A stretch of DNA of 23,600 bases from JAWXTS01 sp044433305 (GCA_044433305.1 JAWXTS010000022.1:1-23600); one strand, 5' to 3'; positions 6,622 through 15,927 are shown, numbered from the stretch's first letter. Notes: generated from the letters alone by a model not told the origin. Translations and numbers: made by a program.

Positions 6622-7335
6622 CTATTTTAGTTGACGTAGGTATAGTTGTACTGTATTCTCCAATCCAAGATACAAGGCATCACTAATCAAGGCATGGCCA
6701 ATAGACACCTCGTCAAGATTAGGTATCACCTTGGCAAAATACTCTAGATTCTCGAGGTCCAAGTCGTGGCCTGCATTGATGCCAAGACCAAAGCGCACCG
6801 CCTCTTGAGCTGTTGCCAGATAAGGAGCTATTGCAGCCTCACGATTATCTTTATATTGTGCAGCATAGGACTCTGTATAAAGTTCTATACGGTCGGCACC
6901 TGTGCGCGCGGCATACTCCACAAGCTCTGGCTTAGGGTCAAGAAATATTGAGGTTCTGATTCCCGCAGCCTTGAAACGAGCAATAACATCTTTCAAGAAA
7001 TCTTGATGTGTGATGGTGTCCCAGCCAGCATTAGATGTTATCGCATCCTCAGCATCTGGCACAAGAGTAACCTGAGCAGGGCAAGTTTCGAGTACAAGCT
7101 CTATAAAAGAAGGTATAGGGTTACCTTCAATATTAAGCTCTGTTGAAATATTTTTTTTCAATTCACGAGTATCGCTATAACGTATATGACGCTCATCGGG
7201 ACGAGGATGAACCGTAATGCCCTCAGCACCAAATCGTTCTATGTTTAGCGCAGCCTCCAAAACATTGGGCATATTGCCTCCTCTGGAGTTGCGAATCGTT
7301 GCAATCTTATTTATATTTACGCTTAACTTTGTCAT
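6622..7335 (-). CDS. pdxJ: Pyridoxine 5'-phosphate synthase
   Basis: PdxJ condenses 3-amino-2-oxopropyl phosphate with 1-deoxyxylulose 5-phosphate to make pyridoxine 5'-phosphate, the ring-closing step of the DXP-dependent vitamin B6 route. The 237-residue TIM-barrel carries the expected motifs: LSVNINKIATIRN at the start, GITVHPRPDERHI (His 43 and Arg 45), ELNIEGNP with catalytic Glu near 70, the INAGHDL strand and the final IGHALISDAL. The frame extends two codons to a TTG at 7341, but the ATG at 7335 gives the family start. It is first in a pdxJ-cca unit and divergent from nadK, an arrangement common in Bacteroidales. Confidence 0.95.
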   Translation of the reverse strand: MTKLSVNINKIATIRNSRGGNMPNVLEAALNIERFGAEGITVHPRPDERHIRYSDTRELKKNISTELNIEGNPIPSFIELVLETCPAQVTLVPDAEDAITSNAGWDTITHQDFLKDVIARFKAAGIRTSIFLDPKPELVEYAARTGADRIELYTESYAAQYKDNREAAIAPYLATAQEAVRFGLGINAGHDLDLENLEYFAKVIPNLDEVSIGHALISDALYLGLENTVQLYLRQLK

Positions 7336-7375
7336 AATCAAAATTTAAGATTAAATTTGAGGTCTATAATGTCCA

Positions 7376-7383
7376 CAAAGGTA
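7376..7383 (-). promoter_or_regulatory. -7 box for pdxJ-cca
   Basis: On the minus strand TACCTTTG matches TAnnTTTG, about 41 bases upstream of the pdxJ ATG. No clear TTTG -33 element is visible at the usual spacing. The remaining 107 bases to nadK are AT-rich, and I see no promoter box for nadK there. Confidence 0.5.
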
Positions 7384-7490
7384 ATTAAATTTTACGGATT
7401 GAGCCGACACTACATTTATAATAATCTAAATTAAGATACTATTATATTATTAGAGAGCGTTCAACACATTAATAATTAAAAGTTAAGAAT

Positions 7491-8390
7491 ATGAAAATAG
7501 CCATATACAGTAGAGCTCAAGCCATACACAACGTCAGTGACCTTGAAAACCTATTTGAGATTCTAAAGAAGCACTGCATAAAAACATATTACAATGATGA
7601 TTTTGCAGAACTTATAGACAAACTTACTAATGTGTATATTGCTCCCGAGTACAGATATAGCTCTCACGAGCAGCTGGACAACAAGATAGATATAGTAATC
7701 AGCTATGGTGGTGATGGTACTTTTTTGGAGTGTGTGCGCATGGTCTATGGCTGTGACACTCCTATTGTGGGCATCAATTCTGGAAGACTGGGTTTCCTTG
7801 CTACCGTAAATAAAAACGAAATCGAAACTCTTCTGTGCGACATAAAAAATAAAAAATATACACTCGAGCAGCGCACCATGCTGCGTATAGAAAGCGACGA
7901 TATAAAGAACCTAGAGTATCCTTTTGCTTTTAATGAGTTTACCGTTCAGCGCGAAGGTGCCGAGATGGTTAAGGCCGACGTGTCGGTCGATGGTGAGTTT
8001 GTGGCAACCTACTGGGGCGACGGAGTAATATTATCAACACCCTCTGGTTCAACAGCTTACGCCCTGAGTGTTGGAGGACCTATCATCCCTCCTCAGAACA
8101 ACTGCATGGCTCTTTTGCCCATAGCATCGCACAATTTGACCATGCGCCCTATAATATTTCCAGACTCTTCAACGGTTAGTTTCGAGGTCGATTCACGCGA
8201 TAGCCACCAGTATATATCGCTGGACAACAGGAAGTTTAACCTACCAGGCAAGGCAACAATAAAGGTGACAAAAGCAAAAAAATCAATTTTTTTACTCAAA
8301 CCACAAAACATATCCTTTTATAACACGTTAAGAAAGAAAATGATGTGGGGCTTCGACGGACGCGAAGTAGCCGATGATAAAAATTGCTAG
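7491..8390 (+). CDS. nadK: NAD kinase
   Basis: NadK phosphorylates NAD to NADP, the only route to NADP in most bacteria. The 299-residue protein shows the family signature in order: GGDGTFLE at residues 73-80 with the catalytic Asp, INSGRLGFLATV at 95-106, FNEFTV, and the glycine-rich GDGVILSTPSGSTAYALSVGG. The chain continues to a typical substrate-binding C-terminal domain. The start at 7491 follows an A-rich leader. It is divergent from pdxJ and 75 bases ahead of uppS. Confidence 0.95.
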   Translation: MKIAIYSRAQAIHNVSDLENLFEILKKHCIKTYYNDDFAELIDKLTNVYIAPEYRYSSHEQLDNKIDIVISYGGDGTFLECVRMVYGCDTPIVGINSGRLGFLATVNKNEIETLLCDIKNKKYTLEQRTMLRIESDDIKNLEYPFAFNEFTVQREGAEMVKADVSVDGEFVATYWGDGVILSTPSGSTAYALSVGGPIIPPQNNCMALLPIASHNLTMRPIIFPDSSTVSFEVDSRDSHQYISLDNRKFNLPGKATIKVTKAKKSIFLLKPQNISFYNTLRKKMMWGFDGREVADDKNC

Positions 8391-8431
8391 TAAAATTTGA
8401 GCCTAAAAGGCTGAAATACGATTAAAAATAT

Positions 8432-8439
8432 TATATTTG
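8432..8439 (+). promoter_or_regulatory. -7 box for the uppS-bamA-skp-skp unit
   Basis: TATATTTG in the nadK-uppS gap fits the Bacteroidota -7 consensus, with uppS starting 27 bases after it. The -33 element is poor. It suggests the envelope genes can be transcribed independently of nadK. Confidence 0.5.
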
Positions 8440-8465
8440 CACCATTAAACCGCTGATAAAAACGA

Positions 8466-9188
8466 ATGCAAGAAAGTAACAAGAAAGCACCATTGCAACA
8501 TGTTGCAATAATAATGGACGGCAACGGCCGCTGGGCACAAGCCCACGGAAAGGAACGTGTATTCGGTCACATCAACGGTGTCGAAAGCATACGTCATGCC
8601 GTAAAGGCAGCCATAACCAATGGCGTAGCATACCTTTCTCTATACGCTTTCTCTACTGAAAACTGGAATAGACCTCAGGAAGAAGTCGATGCACTTATGG
8701 AGCTACTGTGCAAAAGTACCATAAGCGAAGTACCTGTTTTTATTGAGAATGGAGTTAGAGTAAAGTTTATTGGCGACCGCTCTCGACTCAGTGACAACGT
8801 TAAACAGTCGATAGATGACTGCGTAAACAACACTGCCCAAGGTCAAAAGCTCGAACTTATAGTGGCTATAAATTATAGTTCGCGTGATGAAATTACTCGC
8901 GCAACACGTAAGATAGCCGAGCAAGTAGCAGCAGGACAACTAAGCCCAGAGGAGATCAATCAACAAACAATTATAAGCAACCTTGACACAGCAGGCGTCC
9001 CTGACCCAGACCTACTAATCAGAACTTCTGGCGAAATGAGACTAAGTAACTTTATGCTGTGGCAGCTGGCCTATACCGAACTGTACGTAACAGATATACT
9101 ATGGCCCGACTTTAACGCCGAGTCATTCGACCACGCAATAAATGAATTTAATAATAGAGACCGTCGATTCGGTGCAATAAAAAAATAA
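8466..9188 (+). CDS. uppS: Isoprenyl (undecaprenyl) diphosphate synthase
   Basis: This cis-prenyltransferase extends farnesyl diphosphate with isopentenyl diphosphate to the C55 lipid carrier used for peptidoglycan and surface polysaccharides. The 240-residue protein has the family's five regions: IIMDGNGRWA with catalytic Asp 18, the nearby KERVFGH, SLYAFSTENWNRP, NYSSRDEI, and DPDLLIRTSGEMRLSNF followed by the LAYTELY helix. It ends two bases before the bamA start, so the two are translationally close. Confidence 0.95.
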   Translation: MQESNKKAPLQHVAIIMDGNGRWAQAHGKERVFGHINGVESIRHAVKAAITNGVAYLSLYAFSTENWNRPQEEVDALMELLCKSTISEVPVFIENGVRVKFIGDRSRLSDNVKQSIDDCVNNTAQGQKLELIVAINYSSRDEITRATRKIAEQVAAGQLSPEEINQQTIISNLDTAGVPDPDLLIRTSGEMRLSNFMLWQLAYTELYVTDILWPDFNAESFDHAINEFNNRDRRFGAIKK

Positions 9189-9190
9189 CG

Positions 9191-11731
9191 ATGATAGTGA
9201 AAACAAAATATACAATGAGAATATTACTTTTAGCAGCACTAGCCGTGCTTTCTACATCTTACAAAGTATTTGCACAGTCAGATGTTGATTCATTGAGAAC
9301 TGATAACCTTCAAACCGTTGATTATCAAAAATCAAACCAGTATGTCATCAAAGATGTCAAAGTTTATGGTATCGAGAACTTCGACTCTGAGGTTATCATC
9401 TACAACTCAGGACTTAACAGAGGTGACACACTCAACCTACCGGGTAACTACATATCTGATGCCATCAAGAAAATCTGGAATCAAGGATATTTCTCAGATG
9501 TTAAAGTTGTAATCGACGAGCTAGGAGCCGACAGCATTAATCTTGAACTACACCTTACAGAACGTCCTCGTGTATCGAGATGGGCTTTTGAGGGTCCTTC
9601 AAAAAGTGAAACTACAACACTTATCGAGGACATCAAACTAATCAACGGTAGTGAGCTTTCAGACTACCTACTAACAACCACAGTGGACAAAATCAAAACT
9701 TTCTACATCGAAAAAGGTTTTAGAAACGTTGAGGTTGACATTGTACAGATAAACGACCCTGTTATACCTAATAGTGTTAGGGTAACTTTCTTGATAGACA
9801 AAAAGGAAAAAGTTAAAATCGAAACGATTACTTTTAGCGGTAACAACGAGGTGTCTTCTCGCAGCCTTGAAAACTCTATGAAGGGTACCAAAGATAAACA
9901 TATCTTCAATATATTTAAGAGTAGTAAGCTTAACAACGAGGACTATGAAACAGACAAACTACTTGTTATAGATAACTTCAACTCTAAAGGTTTCCGTAAC
10001 GCAACTATTCTTTCAGACTCTATATACAGTATCAACGATAAACGTATAGGTATACATATCAATGTTGAGGAGGGTGACAAATTCTACTATCGCGATATTG
10101 AATGGATAGGAAATAGCAAGTATGACACCGAGATGCTTAACCGCATGGTTGGCGTTAGCACAGGTGACGTTTATGACCGTAAGACACTTATGAAACGTCT
10201 TGGTATTGGTATGGATAGCAACCCAGACGAGATGTCTGTATCAACACTCTACCAAAACGATGGTCACCTTTTCTTCCAAGTAGAACCAGCAGAAACTGTC
10301 GTTGGCAAAGACTCTATCGACATTATGTTTAAGGTGCTAGAGGGTAAACAAGCTCTTATCAATGAGGTAACCATATCTGGTAACCAACGTGTGAATGACG
10401 AGGTTATACGTCGTGACCTTTACATCCGTCCAGGTGACCTATATAACCGCTCACTACTTATGAGCACCTTGCGTCAGCTATCACAGATGTCTCACTTCAA
10501 CCCTGAGACTCTATCACCAGATATCCAACCTATAAGTGACGAACTTGTAAACATCGGTTTCCCACTTGAGGAGCAAGCCAGTGACAAGCTAGAAGTATCT
10601 GGTGGCTGGGGTTCAAATATGTTCGTTGGTTCTGTGGGTGTACAGCTTAACAACATTTCTATCAAGAACTTCTTAAAGAAGGACCAATGGAGACCTTATC
10701 CAGCAGGTCAGAACCAACAGCTGTCTATTACTGGTCAGTCTAATGGTACATACTACAAAGCAATATCTCTTGGCTTTACAGAGCCATGGTTGGGAGGTAA
10801 GAAACCAAACTCTTTGAGTGTATCAGCGTACTTCTCGGAGGAGAGCAACGCTTATTACTTCTATGACAGTGCTACTGCATATTTCCGCACTACGGGAGTA
10901 AGCGTTGGTCTTGGTCGCCGCCTAAAATGGCCAGATCAATACTTCACTCTATACAATGAGTTTACTTACAAAGCATATAGCCTTGATGATTGGAGCTACT
11001 TTATCATGGAGAATGGCCGTTCAAATGTATTCGCATTCAAAACAGCTATTGAGCGTAACTCGATAGACCAGCCAATCTACCCACGTCGTGGTTCTAGTTT
11101 CTCGGCAGCAGTGACAGTGACACCTCCATATTCATTGTTCGACGGCAAGGATTACTCTGATGAGGATATGAGTGACGAGGAGAAATACAAATGGATAGAG
11201 TACCACAAATGGGAGTTTGCTGCTGAGTGGTACCAATCTCTATCTAGCAACCAAAACCTTGTACTTATGATCAAGGCTCAGTTTGGAGGTCTAGGCAGCT
11301 ACAACAGCGACAAGCTATCTCCATTCGAGTGTTTCGATGTTGGTGGTGACGGTATGTCAGGATACAGCGTCTATGGTGTTGATGTTATCGGACTACGCGG
11401 TTATGAAGACAGCGGCCTAAACCCTTATAGCTCAACAGGCGACTATTCTCGTGTGTACAACAAATATACTATGGAGCTACGCTACCCTATCATACTTCAG
11501 CCAAGTTCAACAATCTATGGCCTAGTATTTGCCGAAGGTGGTAACGGATTCAGCAGCTTGAAAGAGTTCAACCCACTAACGATTAAACGTTCAGTTGGTG
11601 CTGGTATCAGAATGTATCTTCCTATCGTTGGTCTTATTGGTATCGACTGGGCTTACGGTCTAGACAACGCAGCTACATCAAGCGTACGTAGCGGTGGTCA
11701 ATTCCACTTTACAATGGGTACAACATTCTAA
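9191..11731 (+). CDS. bamA: Outer-membrane protein assembly factor BamA
   Basis: BamA is the Omp85 core of the machine that folds and inserts beta-barrels in the outer membrane. The 846-residue protein has a signal peptide ending VFAQ (residue 29). A run of POTRA domains covers about residues 50-460; the first begins YVIKDVKVYGIENFD, and later ones show the G-x-x-x-V-x-x-x-x-I pattern. A 16-strand barrel follows, with the GLRGYED loop-6 motif in place of the usual VRGF/Y and a C-terminal GTTF. The first ATG gives an eight-residue extra start; an ATG at residue 9 gives a more usual signal peptide. It sits with two periplasmic chaperone genes, as is usual in this phylum. Confidence 0.95.
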   Translation: MIVKTKYTMRILLLAALAVLSTSYKVFAQSDVDSLRTDNLQTVDYQKSNQYVIKDVKVYGIENFDSEVIIYNSGLNRGDTLNLPGNYISDAIKKIWNQGYFSDVKVVIDELGADSINLELHLTERPRVSRWAFEGPSKSETTTLIEDIKLINGSELSDYLLTTTVDKIKTFYIEKGFRNVEVDIVQINDPVIPNSVRVTFLIDKKEKVKIETITFSGNNEVSSRSLENSMKGTKDKHIFNIFKSSKLNNEDYETDKLLVIDNFNSKGFRNATILSDSIYSINDKRIGIHINVEEGDKFYYRDIEWIGNSKYDTEMLNRMVGVSTGDVYDRKTLMKRLGIGMDSNPDEMSVSTLYQNDGHLFFQVEPAETVVGKDSIDIMFKVLEGKQALINEVTISGNQRVNDEVIRRDLYIRPGDLYNRSLLMSTLRQLSQMSHFNPETLSPDIQPISDELVNIGFPLEEQASDKLEVSGGWGSNMFVGSVGVQLNNISIKNFLKKDQWRPYPAGQNQQLSITGQSNGTYYKAISLGFTEPWLGGKKPNSLSVSAYFSEESNAYYFYDSATAYFRTTGVSVGLGRRLKWPDQYFTLYNEFTYKAYSLDDWSYFIMENGRSNVFAFKTAIERNSIDQPIYPRRGSSFSAAVTVTPPYSLFDGKDYSDEDMSDEEKYKWIEYHKWEFAAEWYQSLSSNQNLVLMIKAQFGGLGSYNSDKLSPFECFDVGGDGMSGYSVYGVDVIGLRGYEDSGLNPYSSTGDYSRVYNKYTMELRYPIILQPSSTIYGLVFAEGGNGFSSLKEFNPLTIKRSVGAGIRMYLPIVGLIGIDWAYGLDNAATSSVRSGGQFHFTMGTTF

Positions 11732-11782
11732 TAGTTGCTTAACACAAAGACAAAGTAGTTATTAATAGTTAAACCGAATTTT

Positions 11783-12295
11783 ATGAGAAAACTTACATTA
11801 GTTATCACAGCCCTATTTGCACTTAATGTGACATCTTTTGCACAGACATATTTTATCGTCAATAGCGAACAAATCTTCAAGTCTCTATCAGCCTACACCA
11901 AGGCGATAGAGACTCTTGACGAATTAGAGGGTACTTACCAAGATAATATCGACAAGGCCTACCAAACTATCGAGGAGCAGTACAACACCTACAAACAGCA
12001 GGCTGCTTACCTTTCGGATGCGGAGCGCACGGCCAAAGAAAATCAAATTATCGAGAACGAAAAGAAGATTACAGAATACACTGAGACAACCCTTGGCGAT
12101 AATGGCGAGCTTATGAAAAAACGCATAGAGCTTATTCAGCCTATCCAAGATAAGGTCTTTACCGTTATCAATAACTACGCAACAACAAATAACATATCTA
12201 TGGTTATCGACGTTGCAACTACTCCTTCTGTGGTCTACTACAACCCTTCGTTGGATAAAACAAACGCAATTATAGAACTACTAAAAGCACAATAA
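11783..12295 (+). CDS. OmpH/Skp-family periplasmic chaperone (first copy)
   Basis: The 170-residue product has a signal peptide ending FAQ (residue 21). It opens with the short beta-strand YFIVNSEQIF and then has a long helical region (about residues 38-125) rich in Gln, Glu, Lys and Tyr, the tentacle of Skp. A returning beta-segment around MVIDVATTPSVVYYNP ends the fold. Skp trimers hold unfolded outer-membrane proteins in the periplasm and deliver them to BamA. It is 51 bases after bamA and 29 before a second copy. Confidence 0.88.
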   Translation: MRKLTLVITALFALNVTSFAQTYFIVNSEQIFKSLSAYTKAIETLDELEGTYQDNIDKAYQTIEEQYNTYKQQAAYLSDAERTAKENQIIENEKKITEYTETTLGDNGELMKKRIELIQPIQDKVFTVINNYATTNNISMVIDVATTPSVVYYNPSLDKTNAIIELLKAQ

Positions 12296-12324
12296 CAATA
12301 TTAATCAATAATAAATCGTAATTT

Positions 12325-12840
12325 ATGAAAAGATTTACACAACTAGCCCTTGTGGCCGCTCTAGTTATTTTTTGTAGCACAACAGCTTCAGCGCAGAAAT
12401 TCGGATACGTTAATTCTCAGGAGTTGATCAGCATTATGCCAGGAAGAGATTCTGTTACATCACAACTAGAGCTGTTCTCTAACGAGCTAGCTTCACAGCT
12501 AGAGACTATACAAGTTGAATTCAACAACAAACTAAACGACTACCAAACAAACGGAGCGACTTACTCAGACTCTGTACGCGCACTAAAAGAAAAAGAGCTT
12601 ACAGATCTTCAAGGTCGTTTCCAAGAATTCCAAACAATAGCTCAACAAGACATGCAAGCTAAACAAGCTGAACTTATGACACCTATTATCAAACTAGCAG
12701 GTGAGACAGTAGAAAAAGTTTGTAAAGATGCAGGTCTTTTAGCTACATTTGATCTATCTGCTGGTGCTTTGATTTATCAAGACACAACTGCAATGGTAAA
12801 CATTCTACCTTTGGTTAAAGCAGAACTAGGCATAAAATAA
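12325..12840 (+). CDS. OmpH/Skp-family periplasmic chaperone (second copy)
   Basis: The 171-residue paralogue of the gene before it has a signal peptide ending TASAQ. Then come the strand FGYVNSQELISIMPGRD, a long coiled-coil arm (about residues 45-120), and a closing beta-part around LATFDLSAGALIYQD. Two tandem Skp genes after bamA are usual in Bacteroidales. The copies differ clearly in sequence (only scattered identities by eye), so they are old paralogues and may have different clients or form mixed trimers, which is inference. A terminator follows. Confidence 0.9.
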   Translation: MKRFTQLALVAALVIFCSTTASAQKFGYVNSQELISIMPGRDSVTSQLELFSNELASQLETIQVEFNNKLNDYQTNGATYSDSVRALKEKELTDLQGRFQEFQTIAQQDMQAKQAELMTPIIKLAGETVEKVCKDAGLLATFDLSAGALIYQDTTAMVNILPLVKAELGIK

Positions 12841-12867
12841 ACAATAAGCATTAATATTGTTGTTGCG

Positions 12868-12896
12868 GGCGAGTCTTTTTAGGCTCGCCTTTTTTG
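12868..12896 (+). terminator. Terminator after the second skp gene
   Basis: A nine-pair stem, GGCGAGTCT against AGGCTCGCC with one U-G pair, closes over TTTT and is followed by a T-run (TTTTTT). It lies 27 bases past the stop and ends the uppS-bamA-skp-skp unit. Confidence 0.9.
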
Positions 12897-12921
12897 GCTA
12901 TATACTTAGCACTTTCCTAGC

Positions 12922-13002
12922 TTAGAACAGCATAAAGACAGTCACAAAACCCACCAGAAAGGCTATCACAAATGCTGTCTCTGGTGCCATCTCTAGCTCC
13001 AT
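12922..13002 (-). CDS. Possible 26-residue membrane microprotein
   Basis: The gap from 12897 to 13213 has one reading frame worth noting. On the minus strand, an ATG at 13002 opens 26 codons: an acidic start (MELEMAPET), then AFVIAFLVGFVTVFMLF, an uninterrupted hydrophobic stretch long enough for one membrane pass, then TAA. The frame is open for about 16 further codons upstream without an ATG. No promoter or Shine-Dalgarno sequence is visible. It could be a real small membrane protein, the tail of a lost gene, or chance. Confidence 0.3.
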   Translation of the reverse strand: MELEMAPETAFVIAFLVGFVTVFMLF

Positions 13003-13043
13003 ATATAAGGTATTCAGAAAGACACACCCCGAGACCACCGAGA

Positions 13044-13145
13044 CACTCTCAGAAAGTCTTATTCAAACAATTAGGTACTATCAAATGTAACTCTCATGAG
13101 CACTCTCAAAGACGCTCCCGAGGATATTCCCATTGGTACTATCAA
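13044..13145. repeat. Diverged tandem repeat upstream of the barrel gene
   Basis: GGTACTATCAA occurs at 13074-13084 and 13135-13145 (61 bases apart), and CACTCTCA at 13044-13051 and 13101-13108 (57 bases apart), in the same order. This suggests an old duplication of a roughly 60-base unit, or paired protein-binding sites, upstream of the gene at 13214. Confidence 0.45.
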
Positions 13146-13213
13146 TTATTTTTATTTGTAGCAAACCAAAATAACAAACTAATAAATAACATTGTTACAT
13201 TCAACTTGTAGCT

Positions 13214-15374
13214 ATGAAAAGATTCATTCAACTTATATTTATATTAAGCATATACATGCCTGTTGTGGCACAAGAAAAAGTAGTTACTGGCTATATCTTC
13301 ATTTCCTGTCACACTAATTTTCGAGCACATAGCCTTCGAGAGTCTGAACCTAGAATGTAACAGCGCAATGCCTTTGGGCAATATAACTCTCACCGCAAAA
13401 TCCATTGACATTGACAAAGTTACAGTAAAAAGCTACCGACCAATAGTTAAAGCAGAGAACGGAAAATTGAGCTACGACCTATCTCAGCTTAATGAAAAAA
13501 CCACAGCAACAAATGTTTATGAGGCACTTGGCTACCTGCCAGGTGTAGACGAAAAAGATGGTGCGTTGACCCTTGCTGGTGTCGGTGTTGCTACGGTTAT
13601 AATCAATGGCAAGCCATCTACTATGAGTACAGCTCAATTAGAGACACTTTTGCGGACAATGCCCGTAGAGAGAATCGAGAGTGCAGAGGTAATGTATAGC
13701 ACACCACCTCAGTATGGGATACGTGGAGCTTCGATAAACCTTGTGCTTACTAAGAGCCACGACTACTCGTATTCTGGACAGGTTAAGGCTGGATACAAGC
13801 ACAAACGTAAAAACTCGTGGAACGCGGGCGGTAGCTTTATGGTGTCGAACCCAAAGTGGTCGGCTGATGCAATGTATAATTACGATGATTACTACTCTAC
13901 TCAAATTTCTGAGCTATCAACAGCACATACCGTTGGTAGTGAAACCAAAAATATTGAACAATACGAAGATACACGCTCTATGGGAAAGCAGCACTCTGTA
14001 AGAACTGCCATTGACTATACCCCAACCAAACAAGGCTCTCTTAGTTTGGTCTACAATGGTGAATTTACACCCTCATTAAACTCAGTTTCAAACTCTAAAG
14101 GTTCCTTTGTCAACTCGCTAAGCGATAAAATTGGGGACGAATATCTTCATAATATCACTCTTCGGTATAAGGCTGCAAGTGGCTTTGATATTGGTGCAGA
14201 CTACACTTCTTACAAAAATAGCAGCAGTGGCTATCTCGACAATCTTTATAGCGATGATACACAAACATCTTTTGTCGTAAAGAGCGGACAAGACGTAGAA
14301 CGACTCAACTTTTACACAGAGATGACACACTCGTTAGATAAGGGTTGGAGCGTAAATTATGGAGCAAAGGCTACATGGGCAGAGGACAAAGATTATCAAT
14401 ATTATAGTACCGTTACAGGGGATGTAGAGACTTTCGATACAGATTCACACCTCACAGAGCTTAGTGCAGAACTCTATGGTGGTTTTAGTAAAAACCTCGC
14501 TAAAGGTTCTTTTTCGGCTTCGCTTACTGGTGAATATTATAGTTTAGAGAGCGAGGAACGCCTGTCGCTATATCCACAAGCTAACTTTATGTGGATGTTC
14601 AATCAGAATAACATCCTGCAAGCAAATATCTCGTCTGATAAAACCTATCCCTCATATTGGATGTTGCAAAACTCAATCGACTATGTGGATGGCTACACCG
14701 AAATTCACGGCAATCCATACCTTAGTCCTATGCGTGACTACTCAGCGCAACTTGTTTACATAATAAACCAACGTTATATCTTTGTGCTTTTCGGCTCGCA
14801 GACAAACGATTATTTCACTCAAAACGCATACTTGTCGCCTGATAAGTTCTCGCTCATCTATAAAAACATAAACTTCGACTACTCGCGTCAATATGGAGTA
14901 AATGCCATTATTCCATTTAGTGTAGGTAAGTGGCTAAGCTCTAAAGTAACCCTAACGGGTGTGCGCATGGAGCAAAAATGTTCAGATTTCTTCGGCTCTC
15001 CACTCAACCGCTCTACATGGTTTGGCATCGCAATGCTAGACAATACTCTTAAAATTAGCGACAACATATCATTCAACCTTAACACATATTGTCACACCAC
15101 AACCATCCAAGGGTTGTTTGATTTAGGCAGCGCGTGGGGTTTAGAGTCTGGAGTTAAATGGTCTCTACTCAACAAGAAACTCGACATCACCGCCTCTTGC
15201 AACGACATCTTCAAAAGCAAGATGCCACGAGTAACCCAAAACTATCAAGGACAGGAGCTAAGTATGTACACTGGTGCATACACGCGACAATTCTCGCTGA
15301 ACCTCTCGTATACCTTTGGTGGCTATACCCAAAAAGAACGCCAAGAAGTCGACTCTTCACGCTTTGGGCGCTAA
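13214..15374 (+). pseudogene. TonB-type outer-membrane beta-barrel gene broken near its 5' end
   Basis: The ATG at 13214 opens a signal peptide and mature start (ending VVAQ, then EKVVTGY), but that frame stops at 13358-13360. The rest of the protein is in another frame, open from 13284 to 15374. Read in that frame from 13293, ISSFPVTLIFEH leads straight into NITLTAKSIDIDKVTV, a plug domain (about 13430-13760, with YEALGYLPGVD and ASINLVLTKS) and a long barrel ending SLNLSYTFGGY and DSSRFGR. This is the end of the CarboxypepD_reg-like domain plus an OMP_b-brl_3-type barrel. The first strands of that domain are missing, so a deletion (about 50-60 residues, by family length) with a frame change joins VVTGY to ISSFPV. 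Without a signal peptide the ATG at 13368 would not give an exported barrel. Confidence 0.72.
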
Positions 15375-15415
15375 TGGCAACATCCTAGCGGGCTTAAGCA
15401 CACGTGTATAGACAA

Positions 15416-15446
15416 CAAAAAAGGGAACCGCAAATGCGATTCCCTT
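15416..15446 (-). terminator. Terminator of the rpsF-rpsR-rplI operon
   Basis: On the minus strand the stem AAGGGAATCGC pairs with GCGGTTCCCTT (one U-G pair) over an ATTT loop, followed by a T-run. It lies about 27 bases past the rplI stop. It faces the end of the barrel gene, which has no terminator of its own that I can see. Confidence 0.88.
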
Positions 15447-15472
15447 CAATATTTTAGTATAAGATTAAGTGC

Positions 15473-15913
15473 TTACTCAGCAGCTACAACCTCGATACTA
15501 ACTGTACCTGTGATACCTTTGAATACCTTAACAGTAGCCTCATATTGGCCAACAGTTTTGATAGCATCAACAGTGATGTTTTTCTTGTCAACAACAACAC
15601 CTTTAGCCTCTAGAGCCTCTGCAATGTTAGTAGAAGTTACAGAACCGAAGATACGGCCTTCTTCTGCTTTAACAGATACAGTAACTGGTGTAGCAGCCAA
15701 AGTTGCAACCATAGCCTCTGCATCAGCTACAAGTTTAGCCTCTTTGTGAGCTTGTTGTTTAATGTTCTCAGCCAAAATCTTACGTGCAGAAGCAGTAGCG
15801 TTTTTAGCGTATCCCTGAGGGATCAAGTAGTTGTTTGCATAACCGGGGCGAACATCTACTATTTCGTTGGCGTAGCCTAGGTTCTCTACGTCTTTGATAA
15901 GAATGATTTGCAT
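15473..15913 (-). CDS. rplI: Ribosomal protein bL9
   Basis: The 146-residue protein binds 23S rRNA at the base of the L1 stalk and helps keep the reading frame. It shows the N-domain motif DVENLGYANEIVDVRPGYANNYLIPQGYA, here given in parts: VENLGYAN, then PGYANNYLIP. A long connecting helix rich in Ala, Glu and Lys (about residues 42-75) and a C-terminal domain with RIFGSVTS follow. It is the last gene of the operon and starts 22 bases after rpsR, with a clear Shine-Dalgarno sequence (listed separately). Confidence 0.96.
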   Translation of the reverse strand: MQIILIKDVENLGYANEIVDVRPGYANNYLIPQGYAKNATASARKILAENIKQQAHKEAKLVADAEAMVATLAATPVTVSVKAEEGRIFGSVTSTNIAEALEAKGVVVDKKNITVDAIKTVGQYEATVKVFKGITGTVSIEVVAAE

Positions 15914-15921
15914 AATATTTT

Positions 15922-15927
15922 CTCCTC
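15922..15927 (-). promoter_or_regulatory. Strong Shine-Dalgarno sequence before rplI
   Basis: On the minus strand GAGGAG lies eight bases before the rplI ATG and could pair with the 16S tail (six pairs, one G-U). The other genes I checked in the window have A/T-rich leaders without such a motif, as is normal in Bacteroidota, so this site stands out. Confidence 0.7.

Noticed and set aside
7336..7341. Upstream TTG start for pdxJ
   Set aside because: The ATG at 7335 gives the standard PdxJ start (MTKLSVN); the TTG adds only two non-conserved residues.
8400..8412. AGCCT/AGGCT hairpin after nadK
   Set aside because: Five-pair stem with no T-run; insufficient as a terminator.
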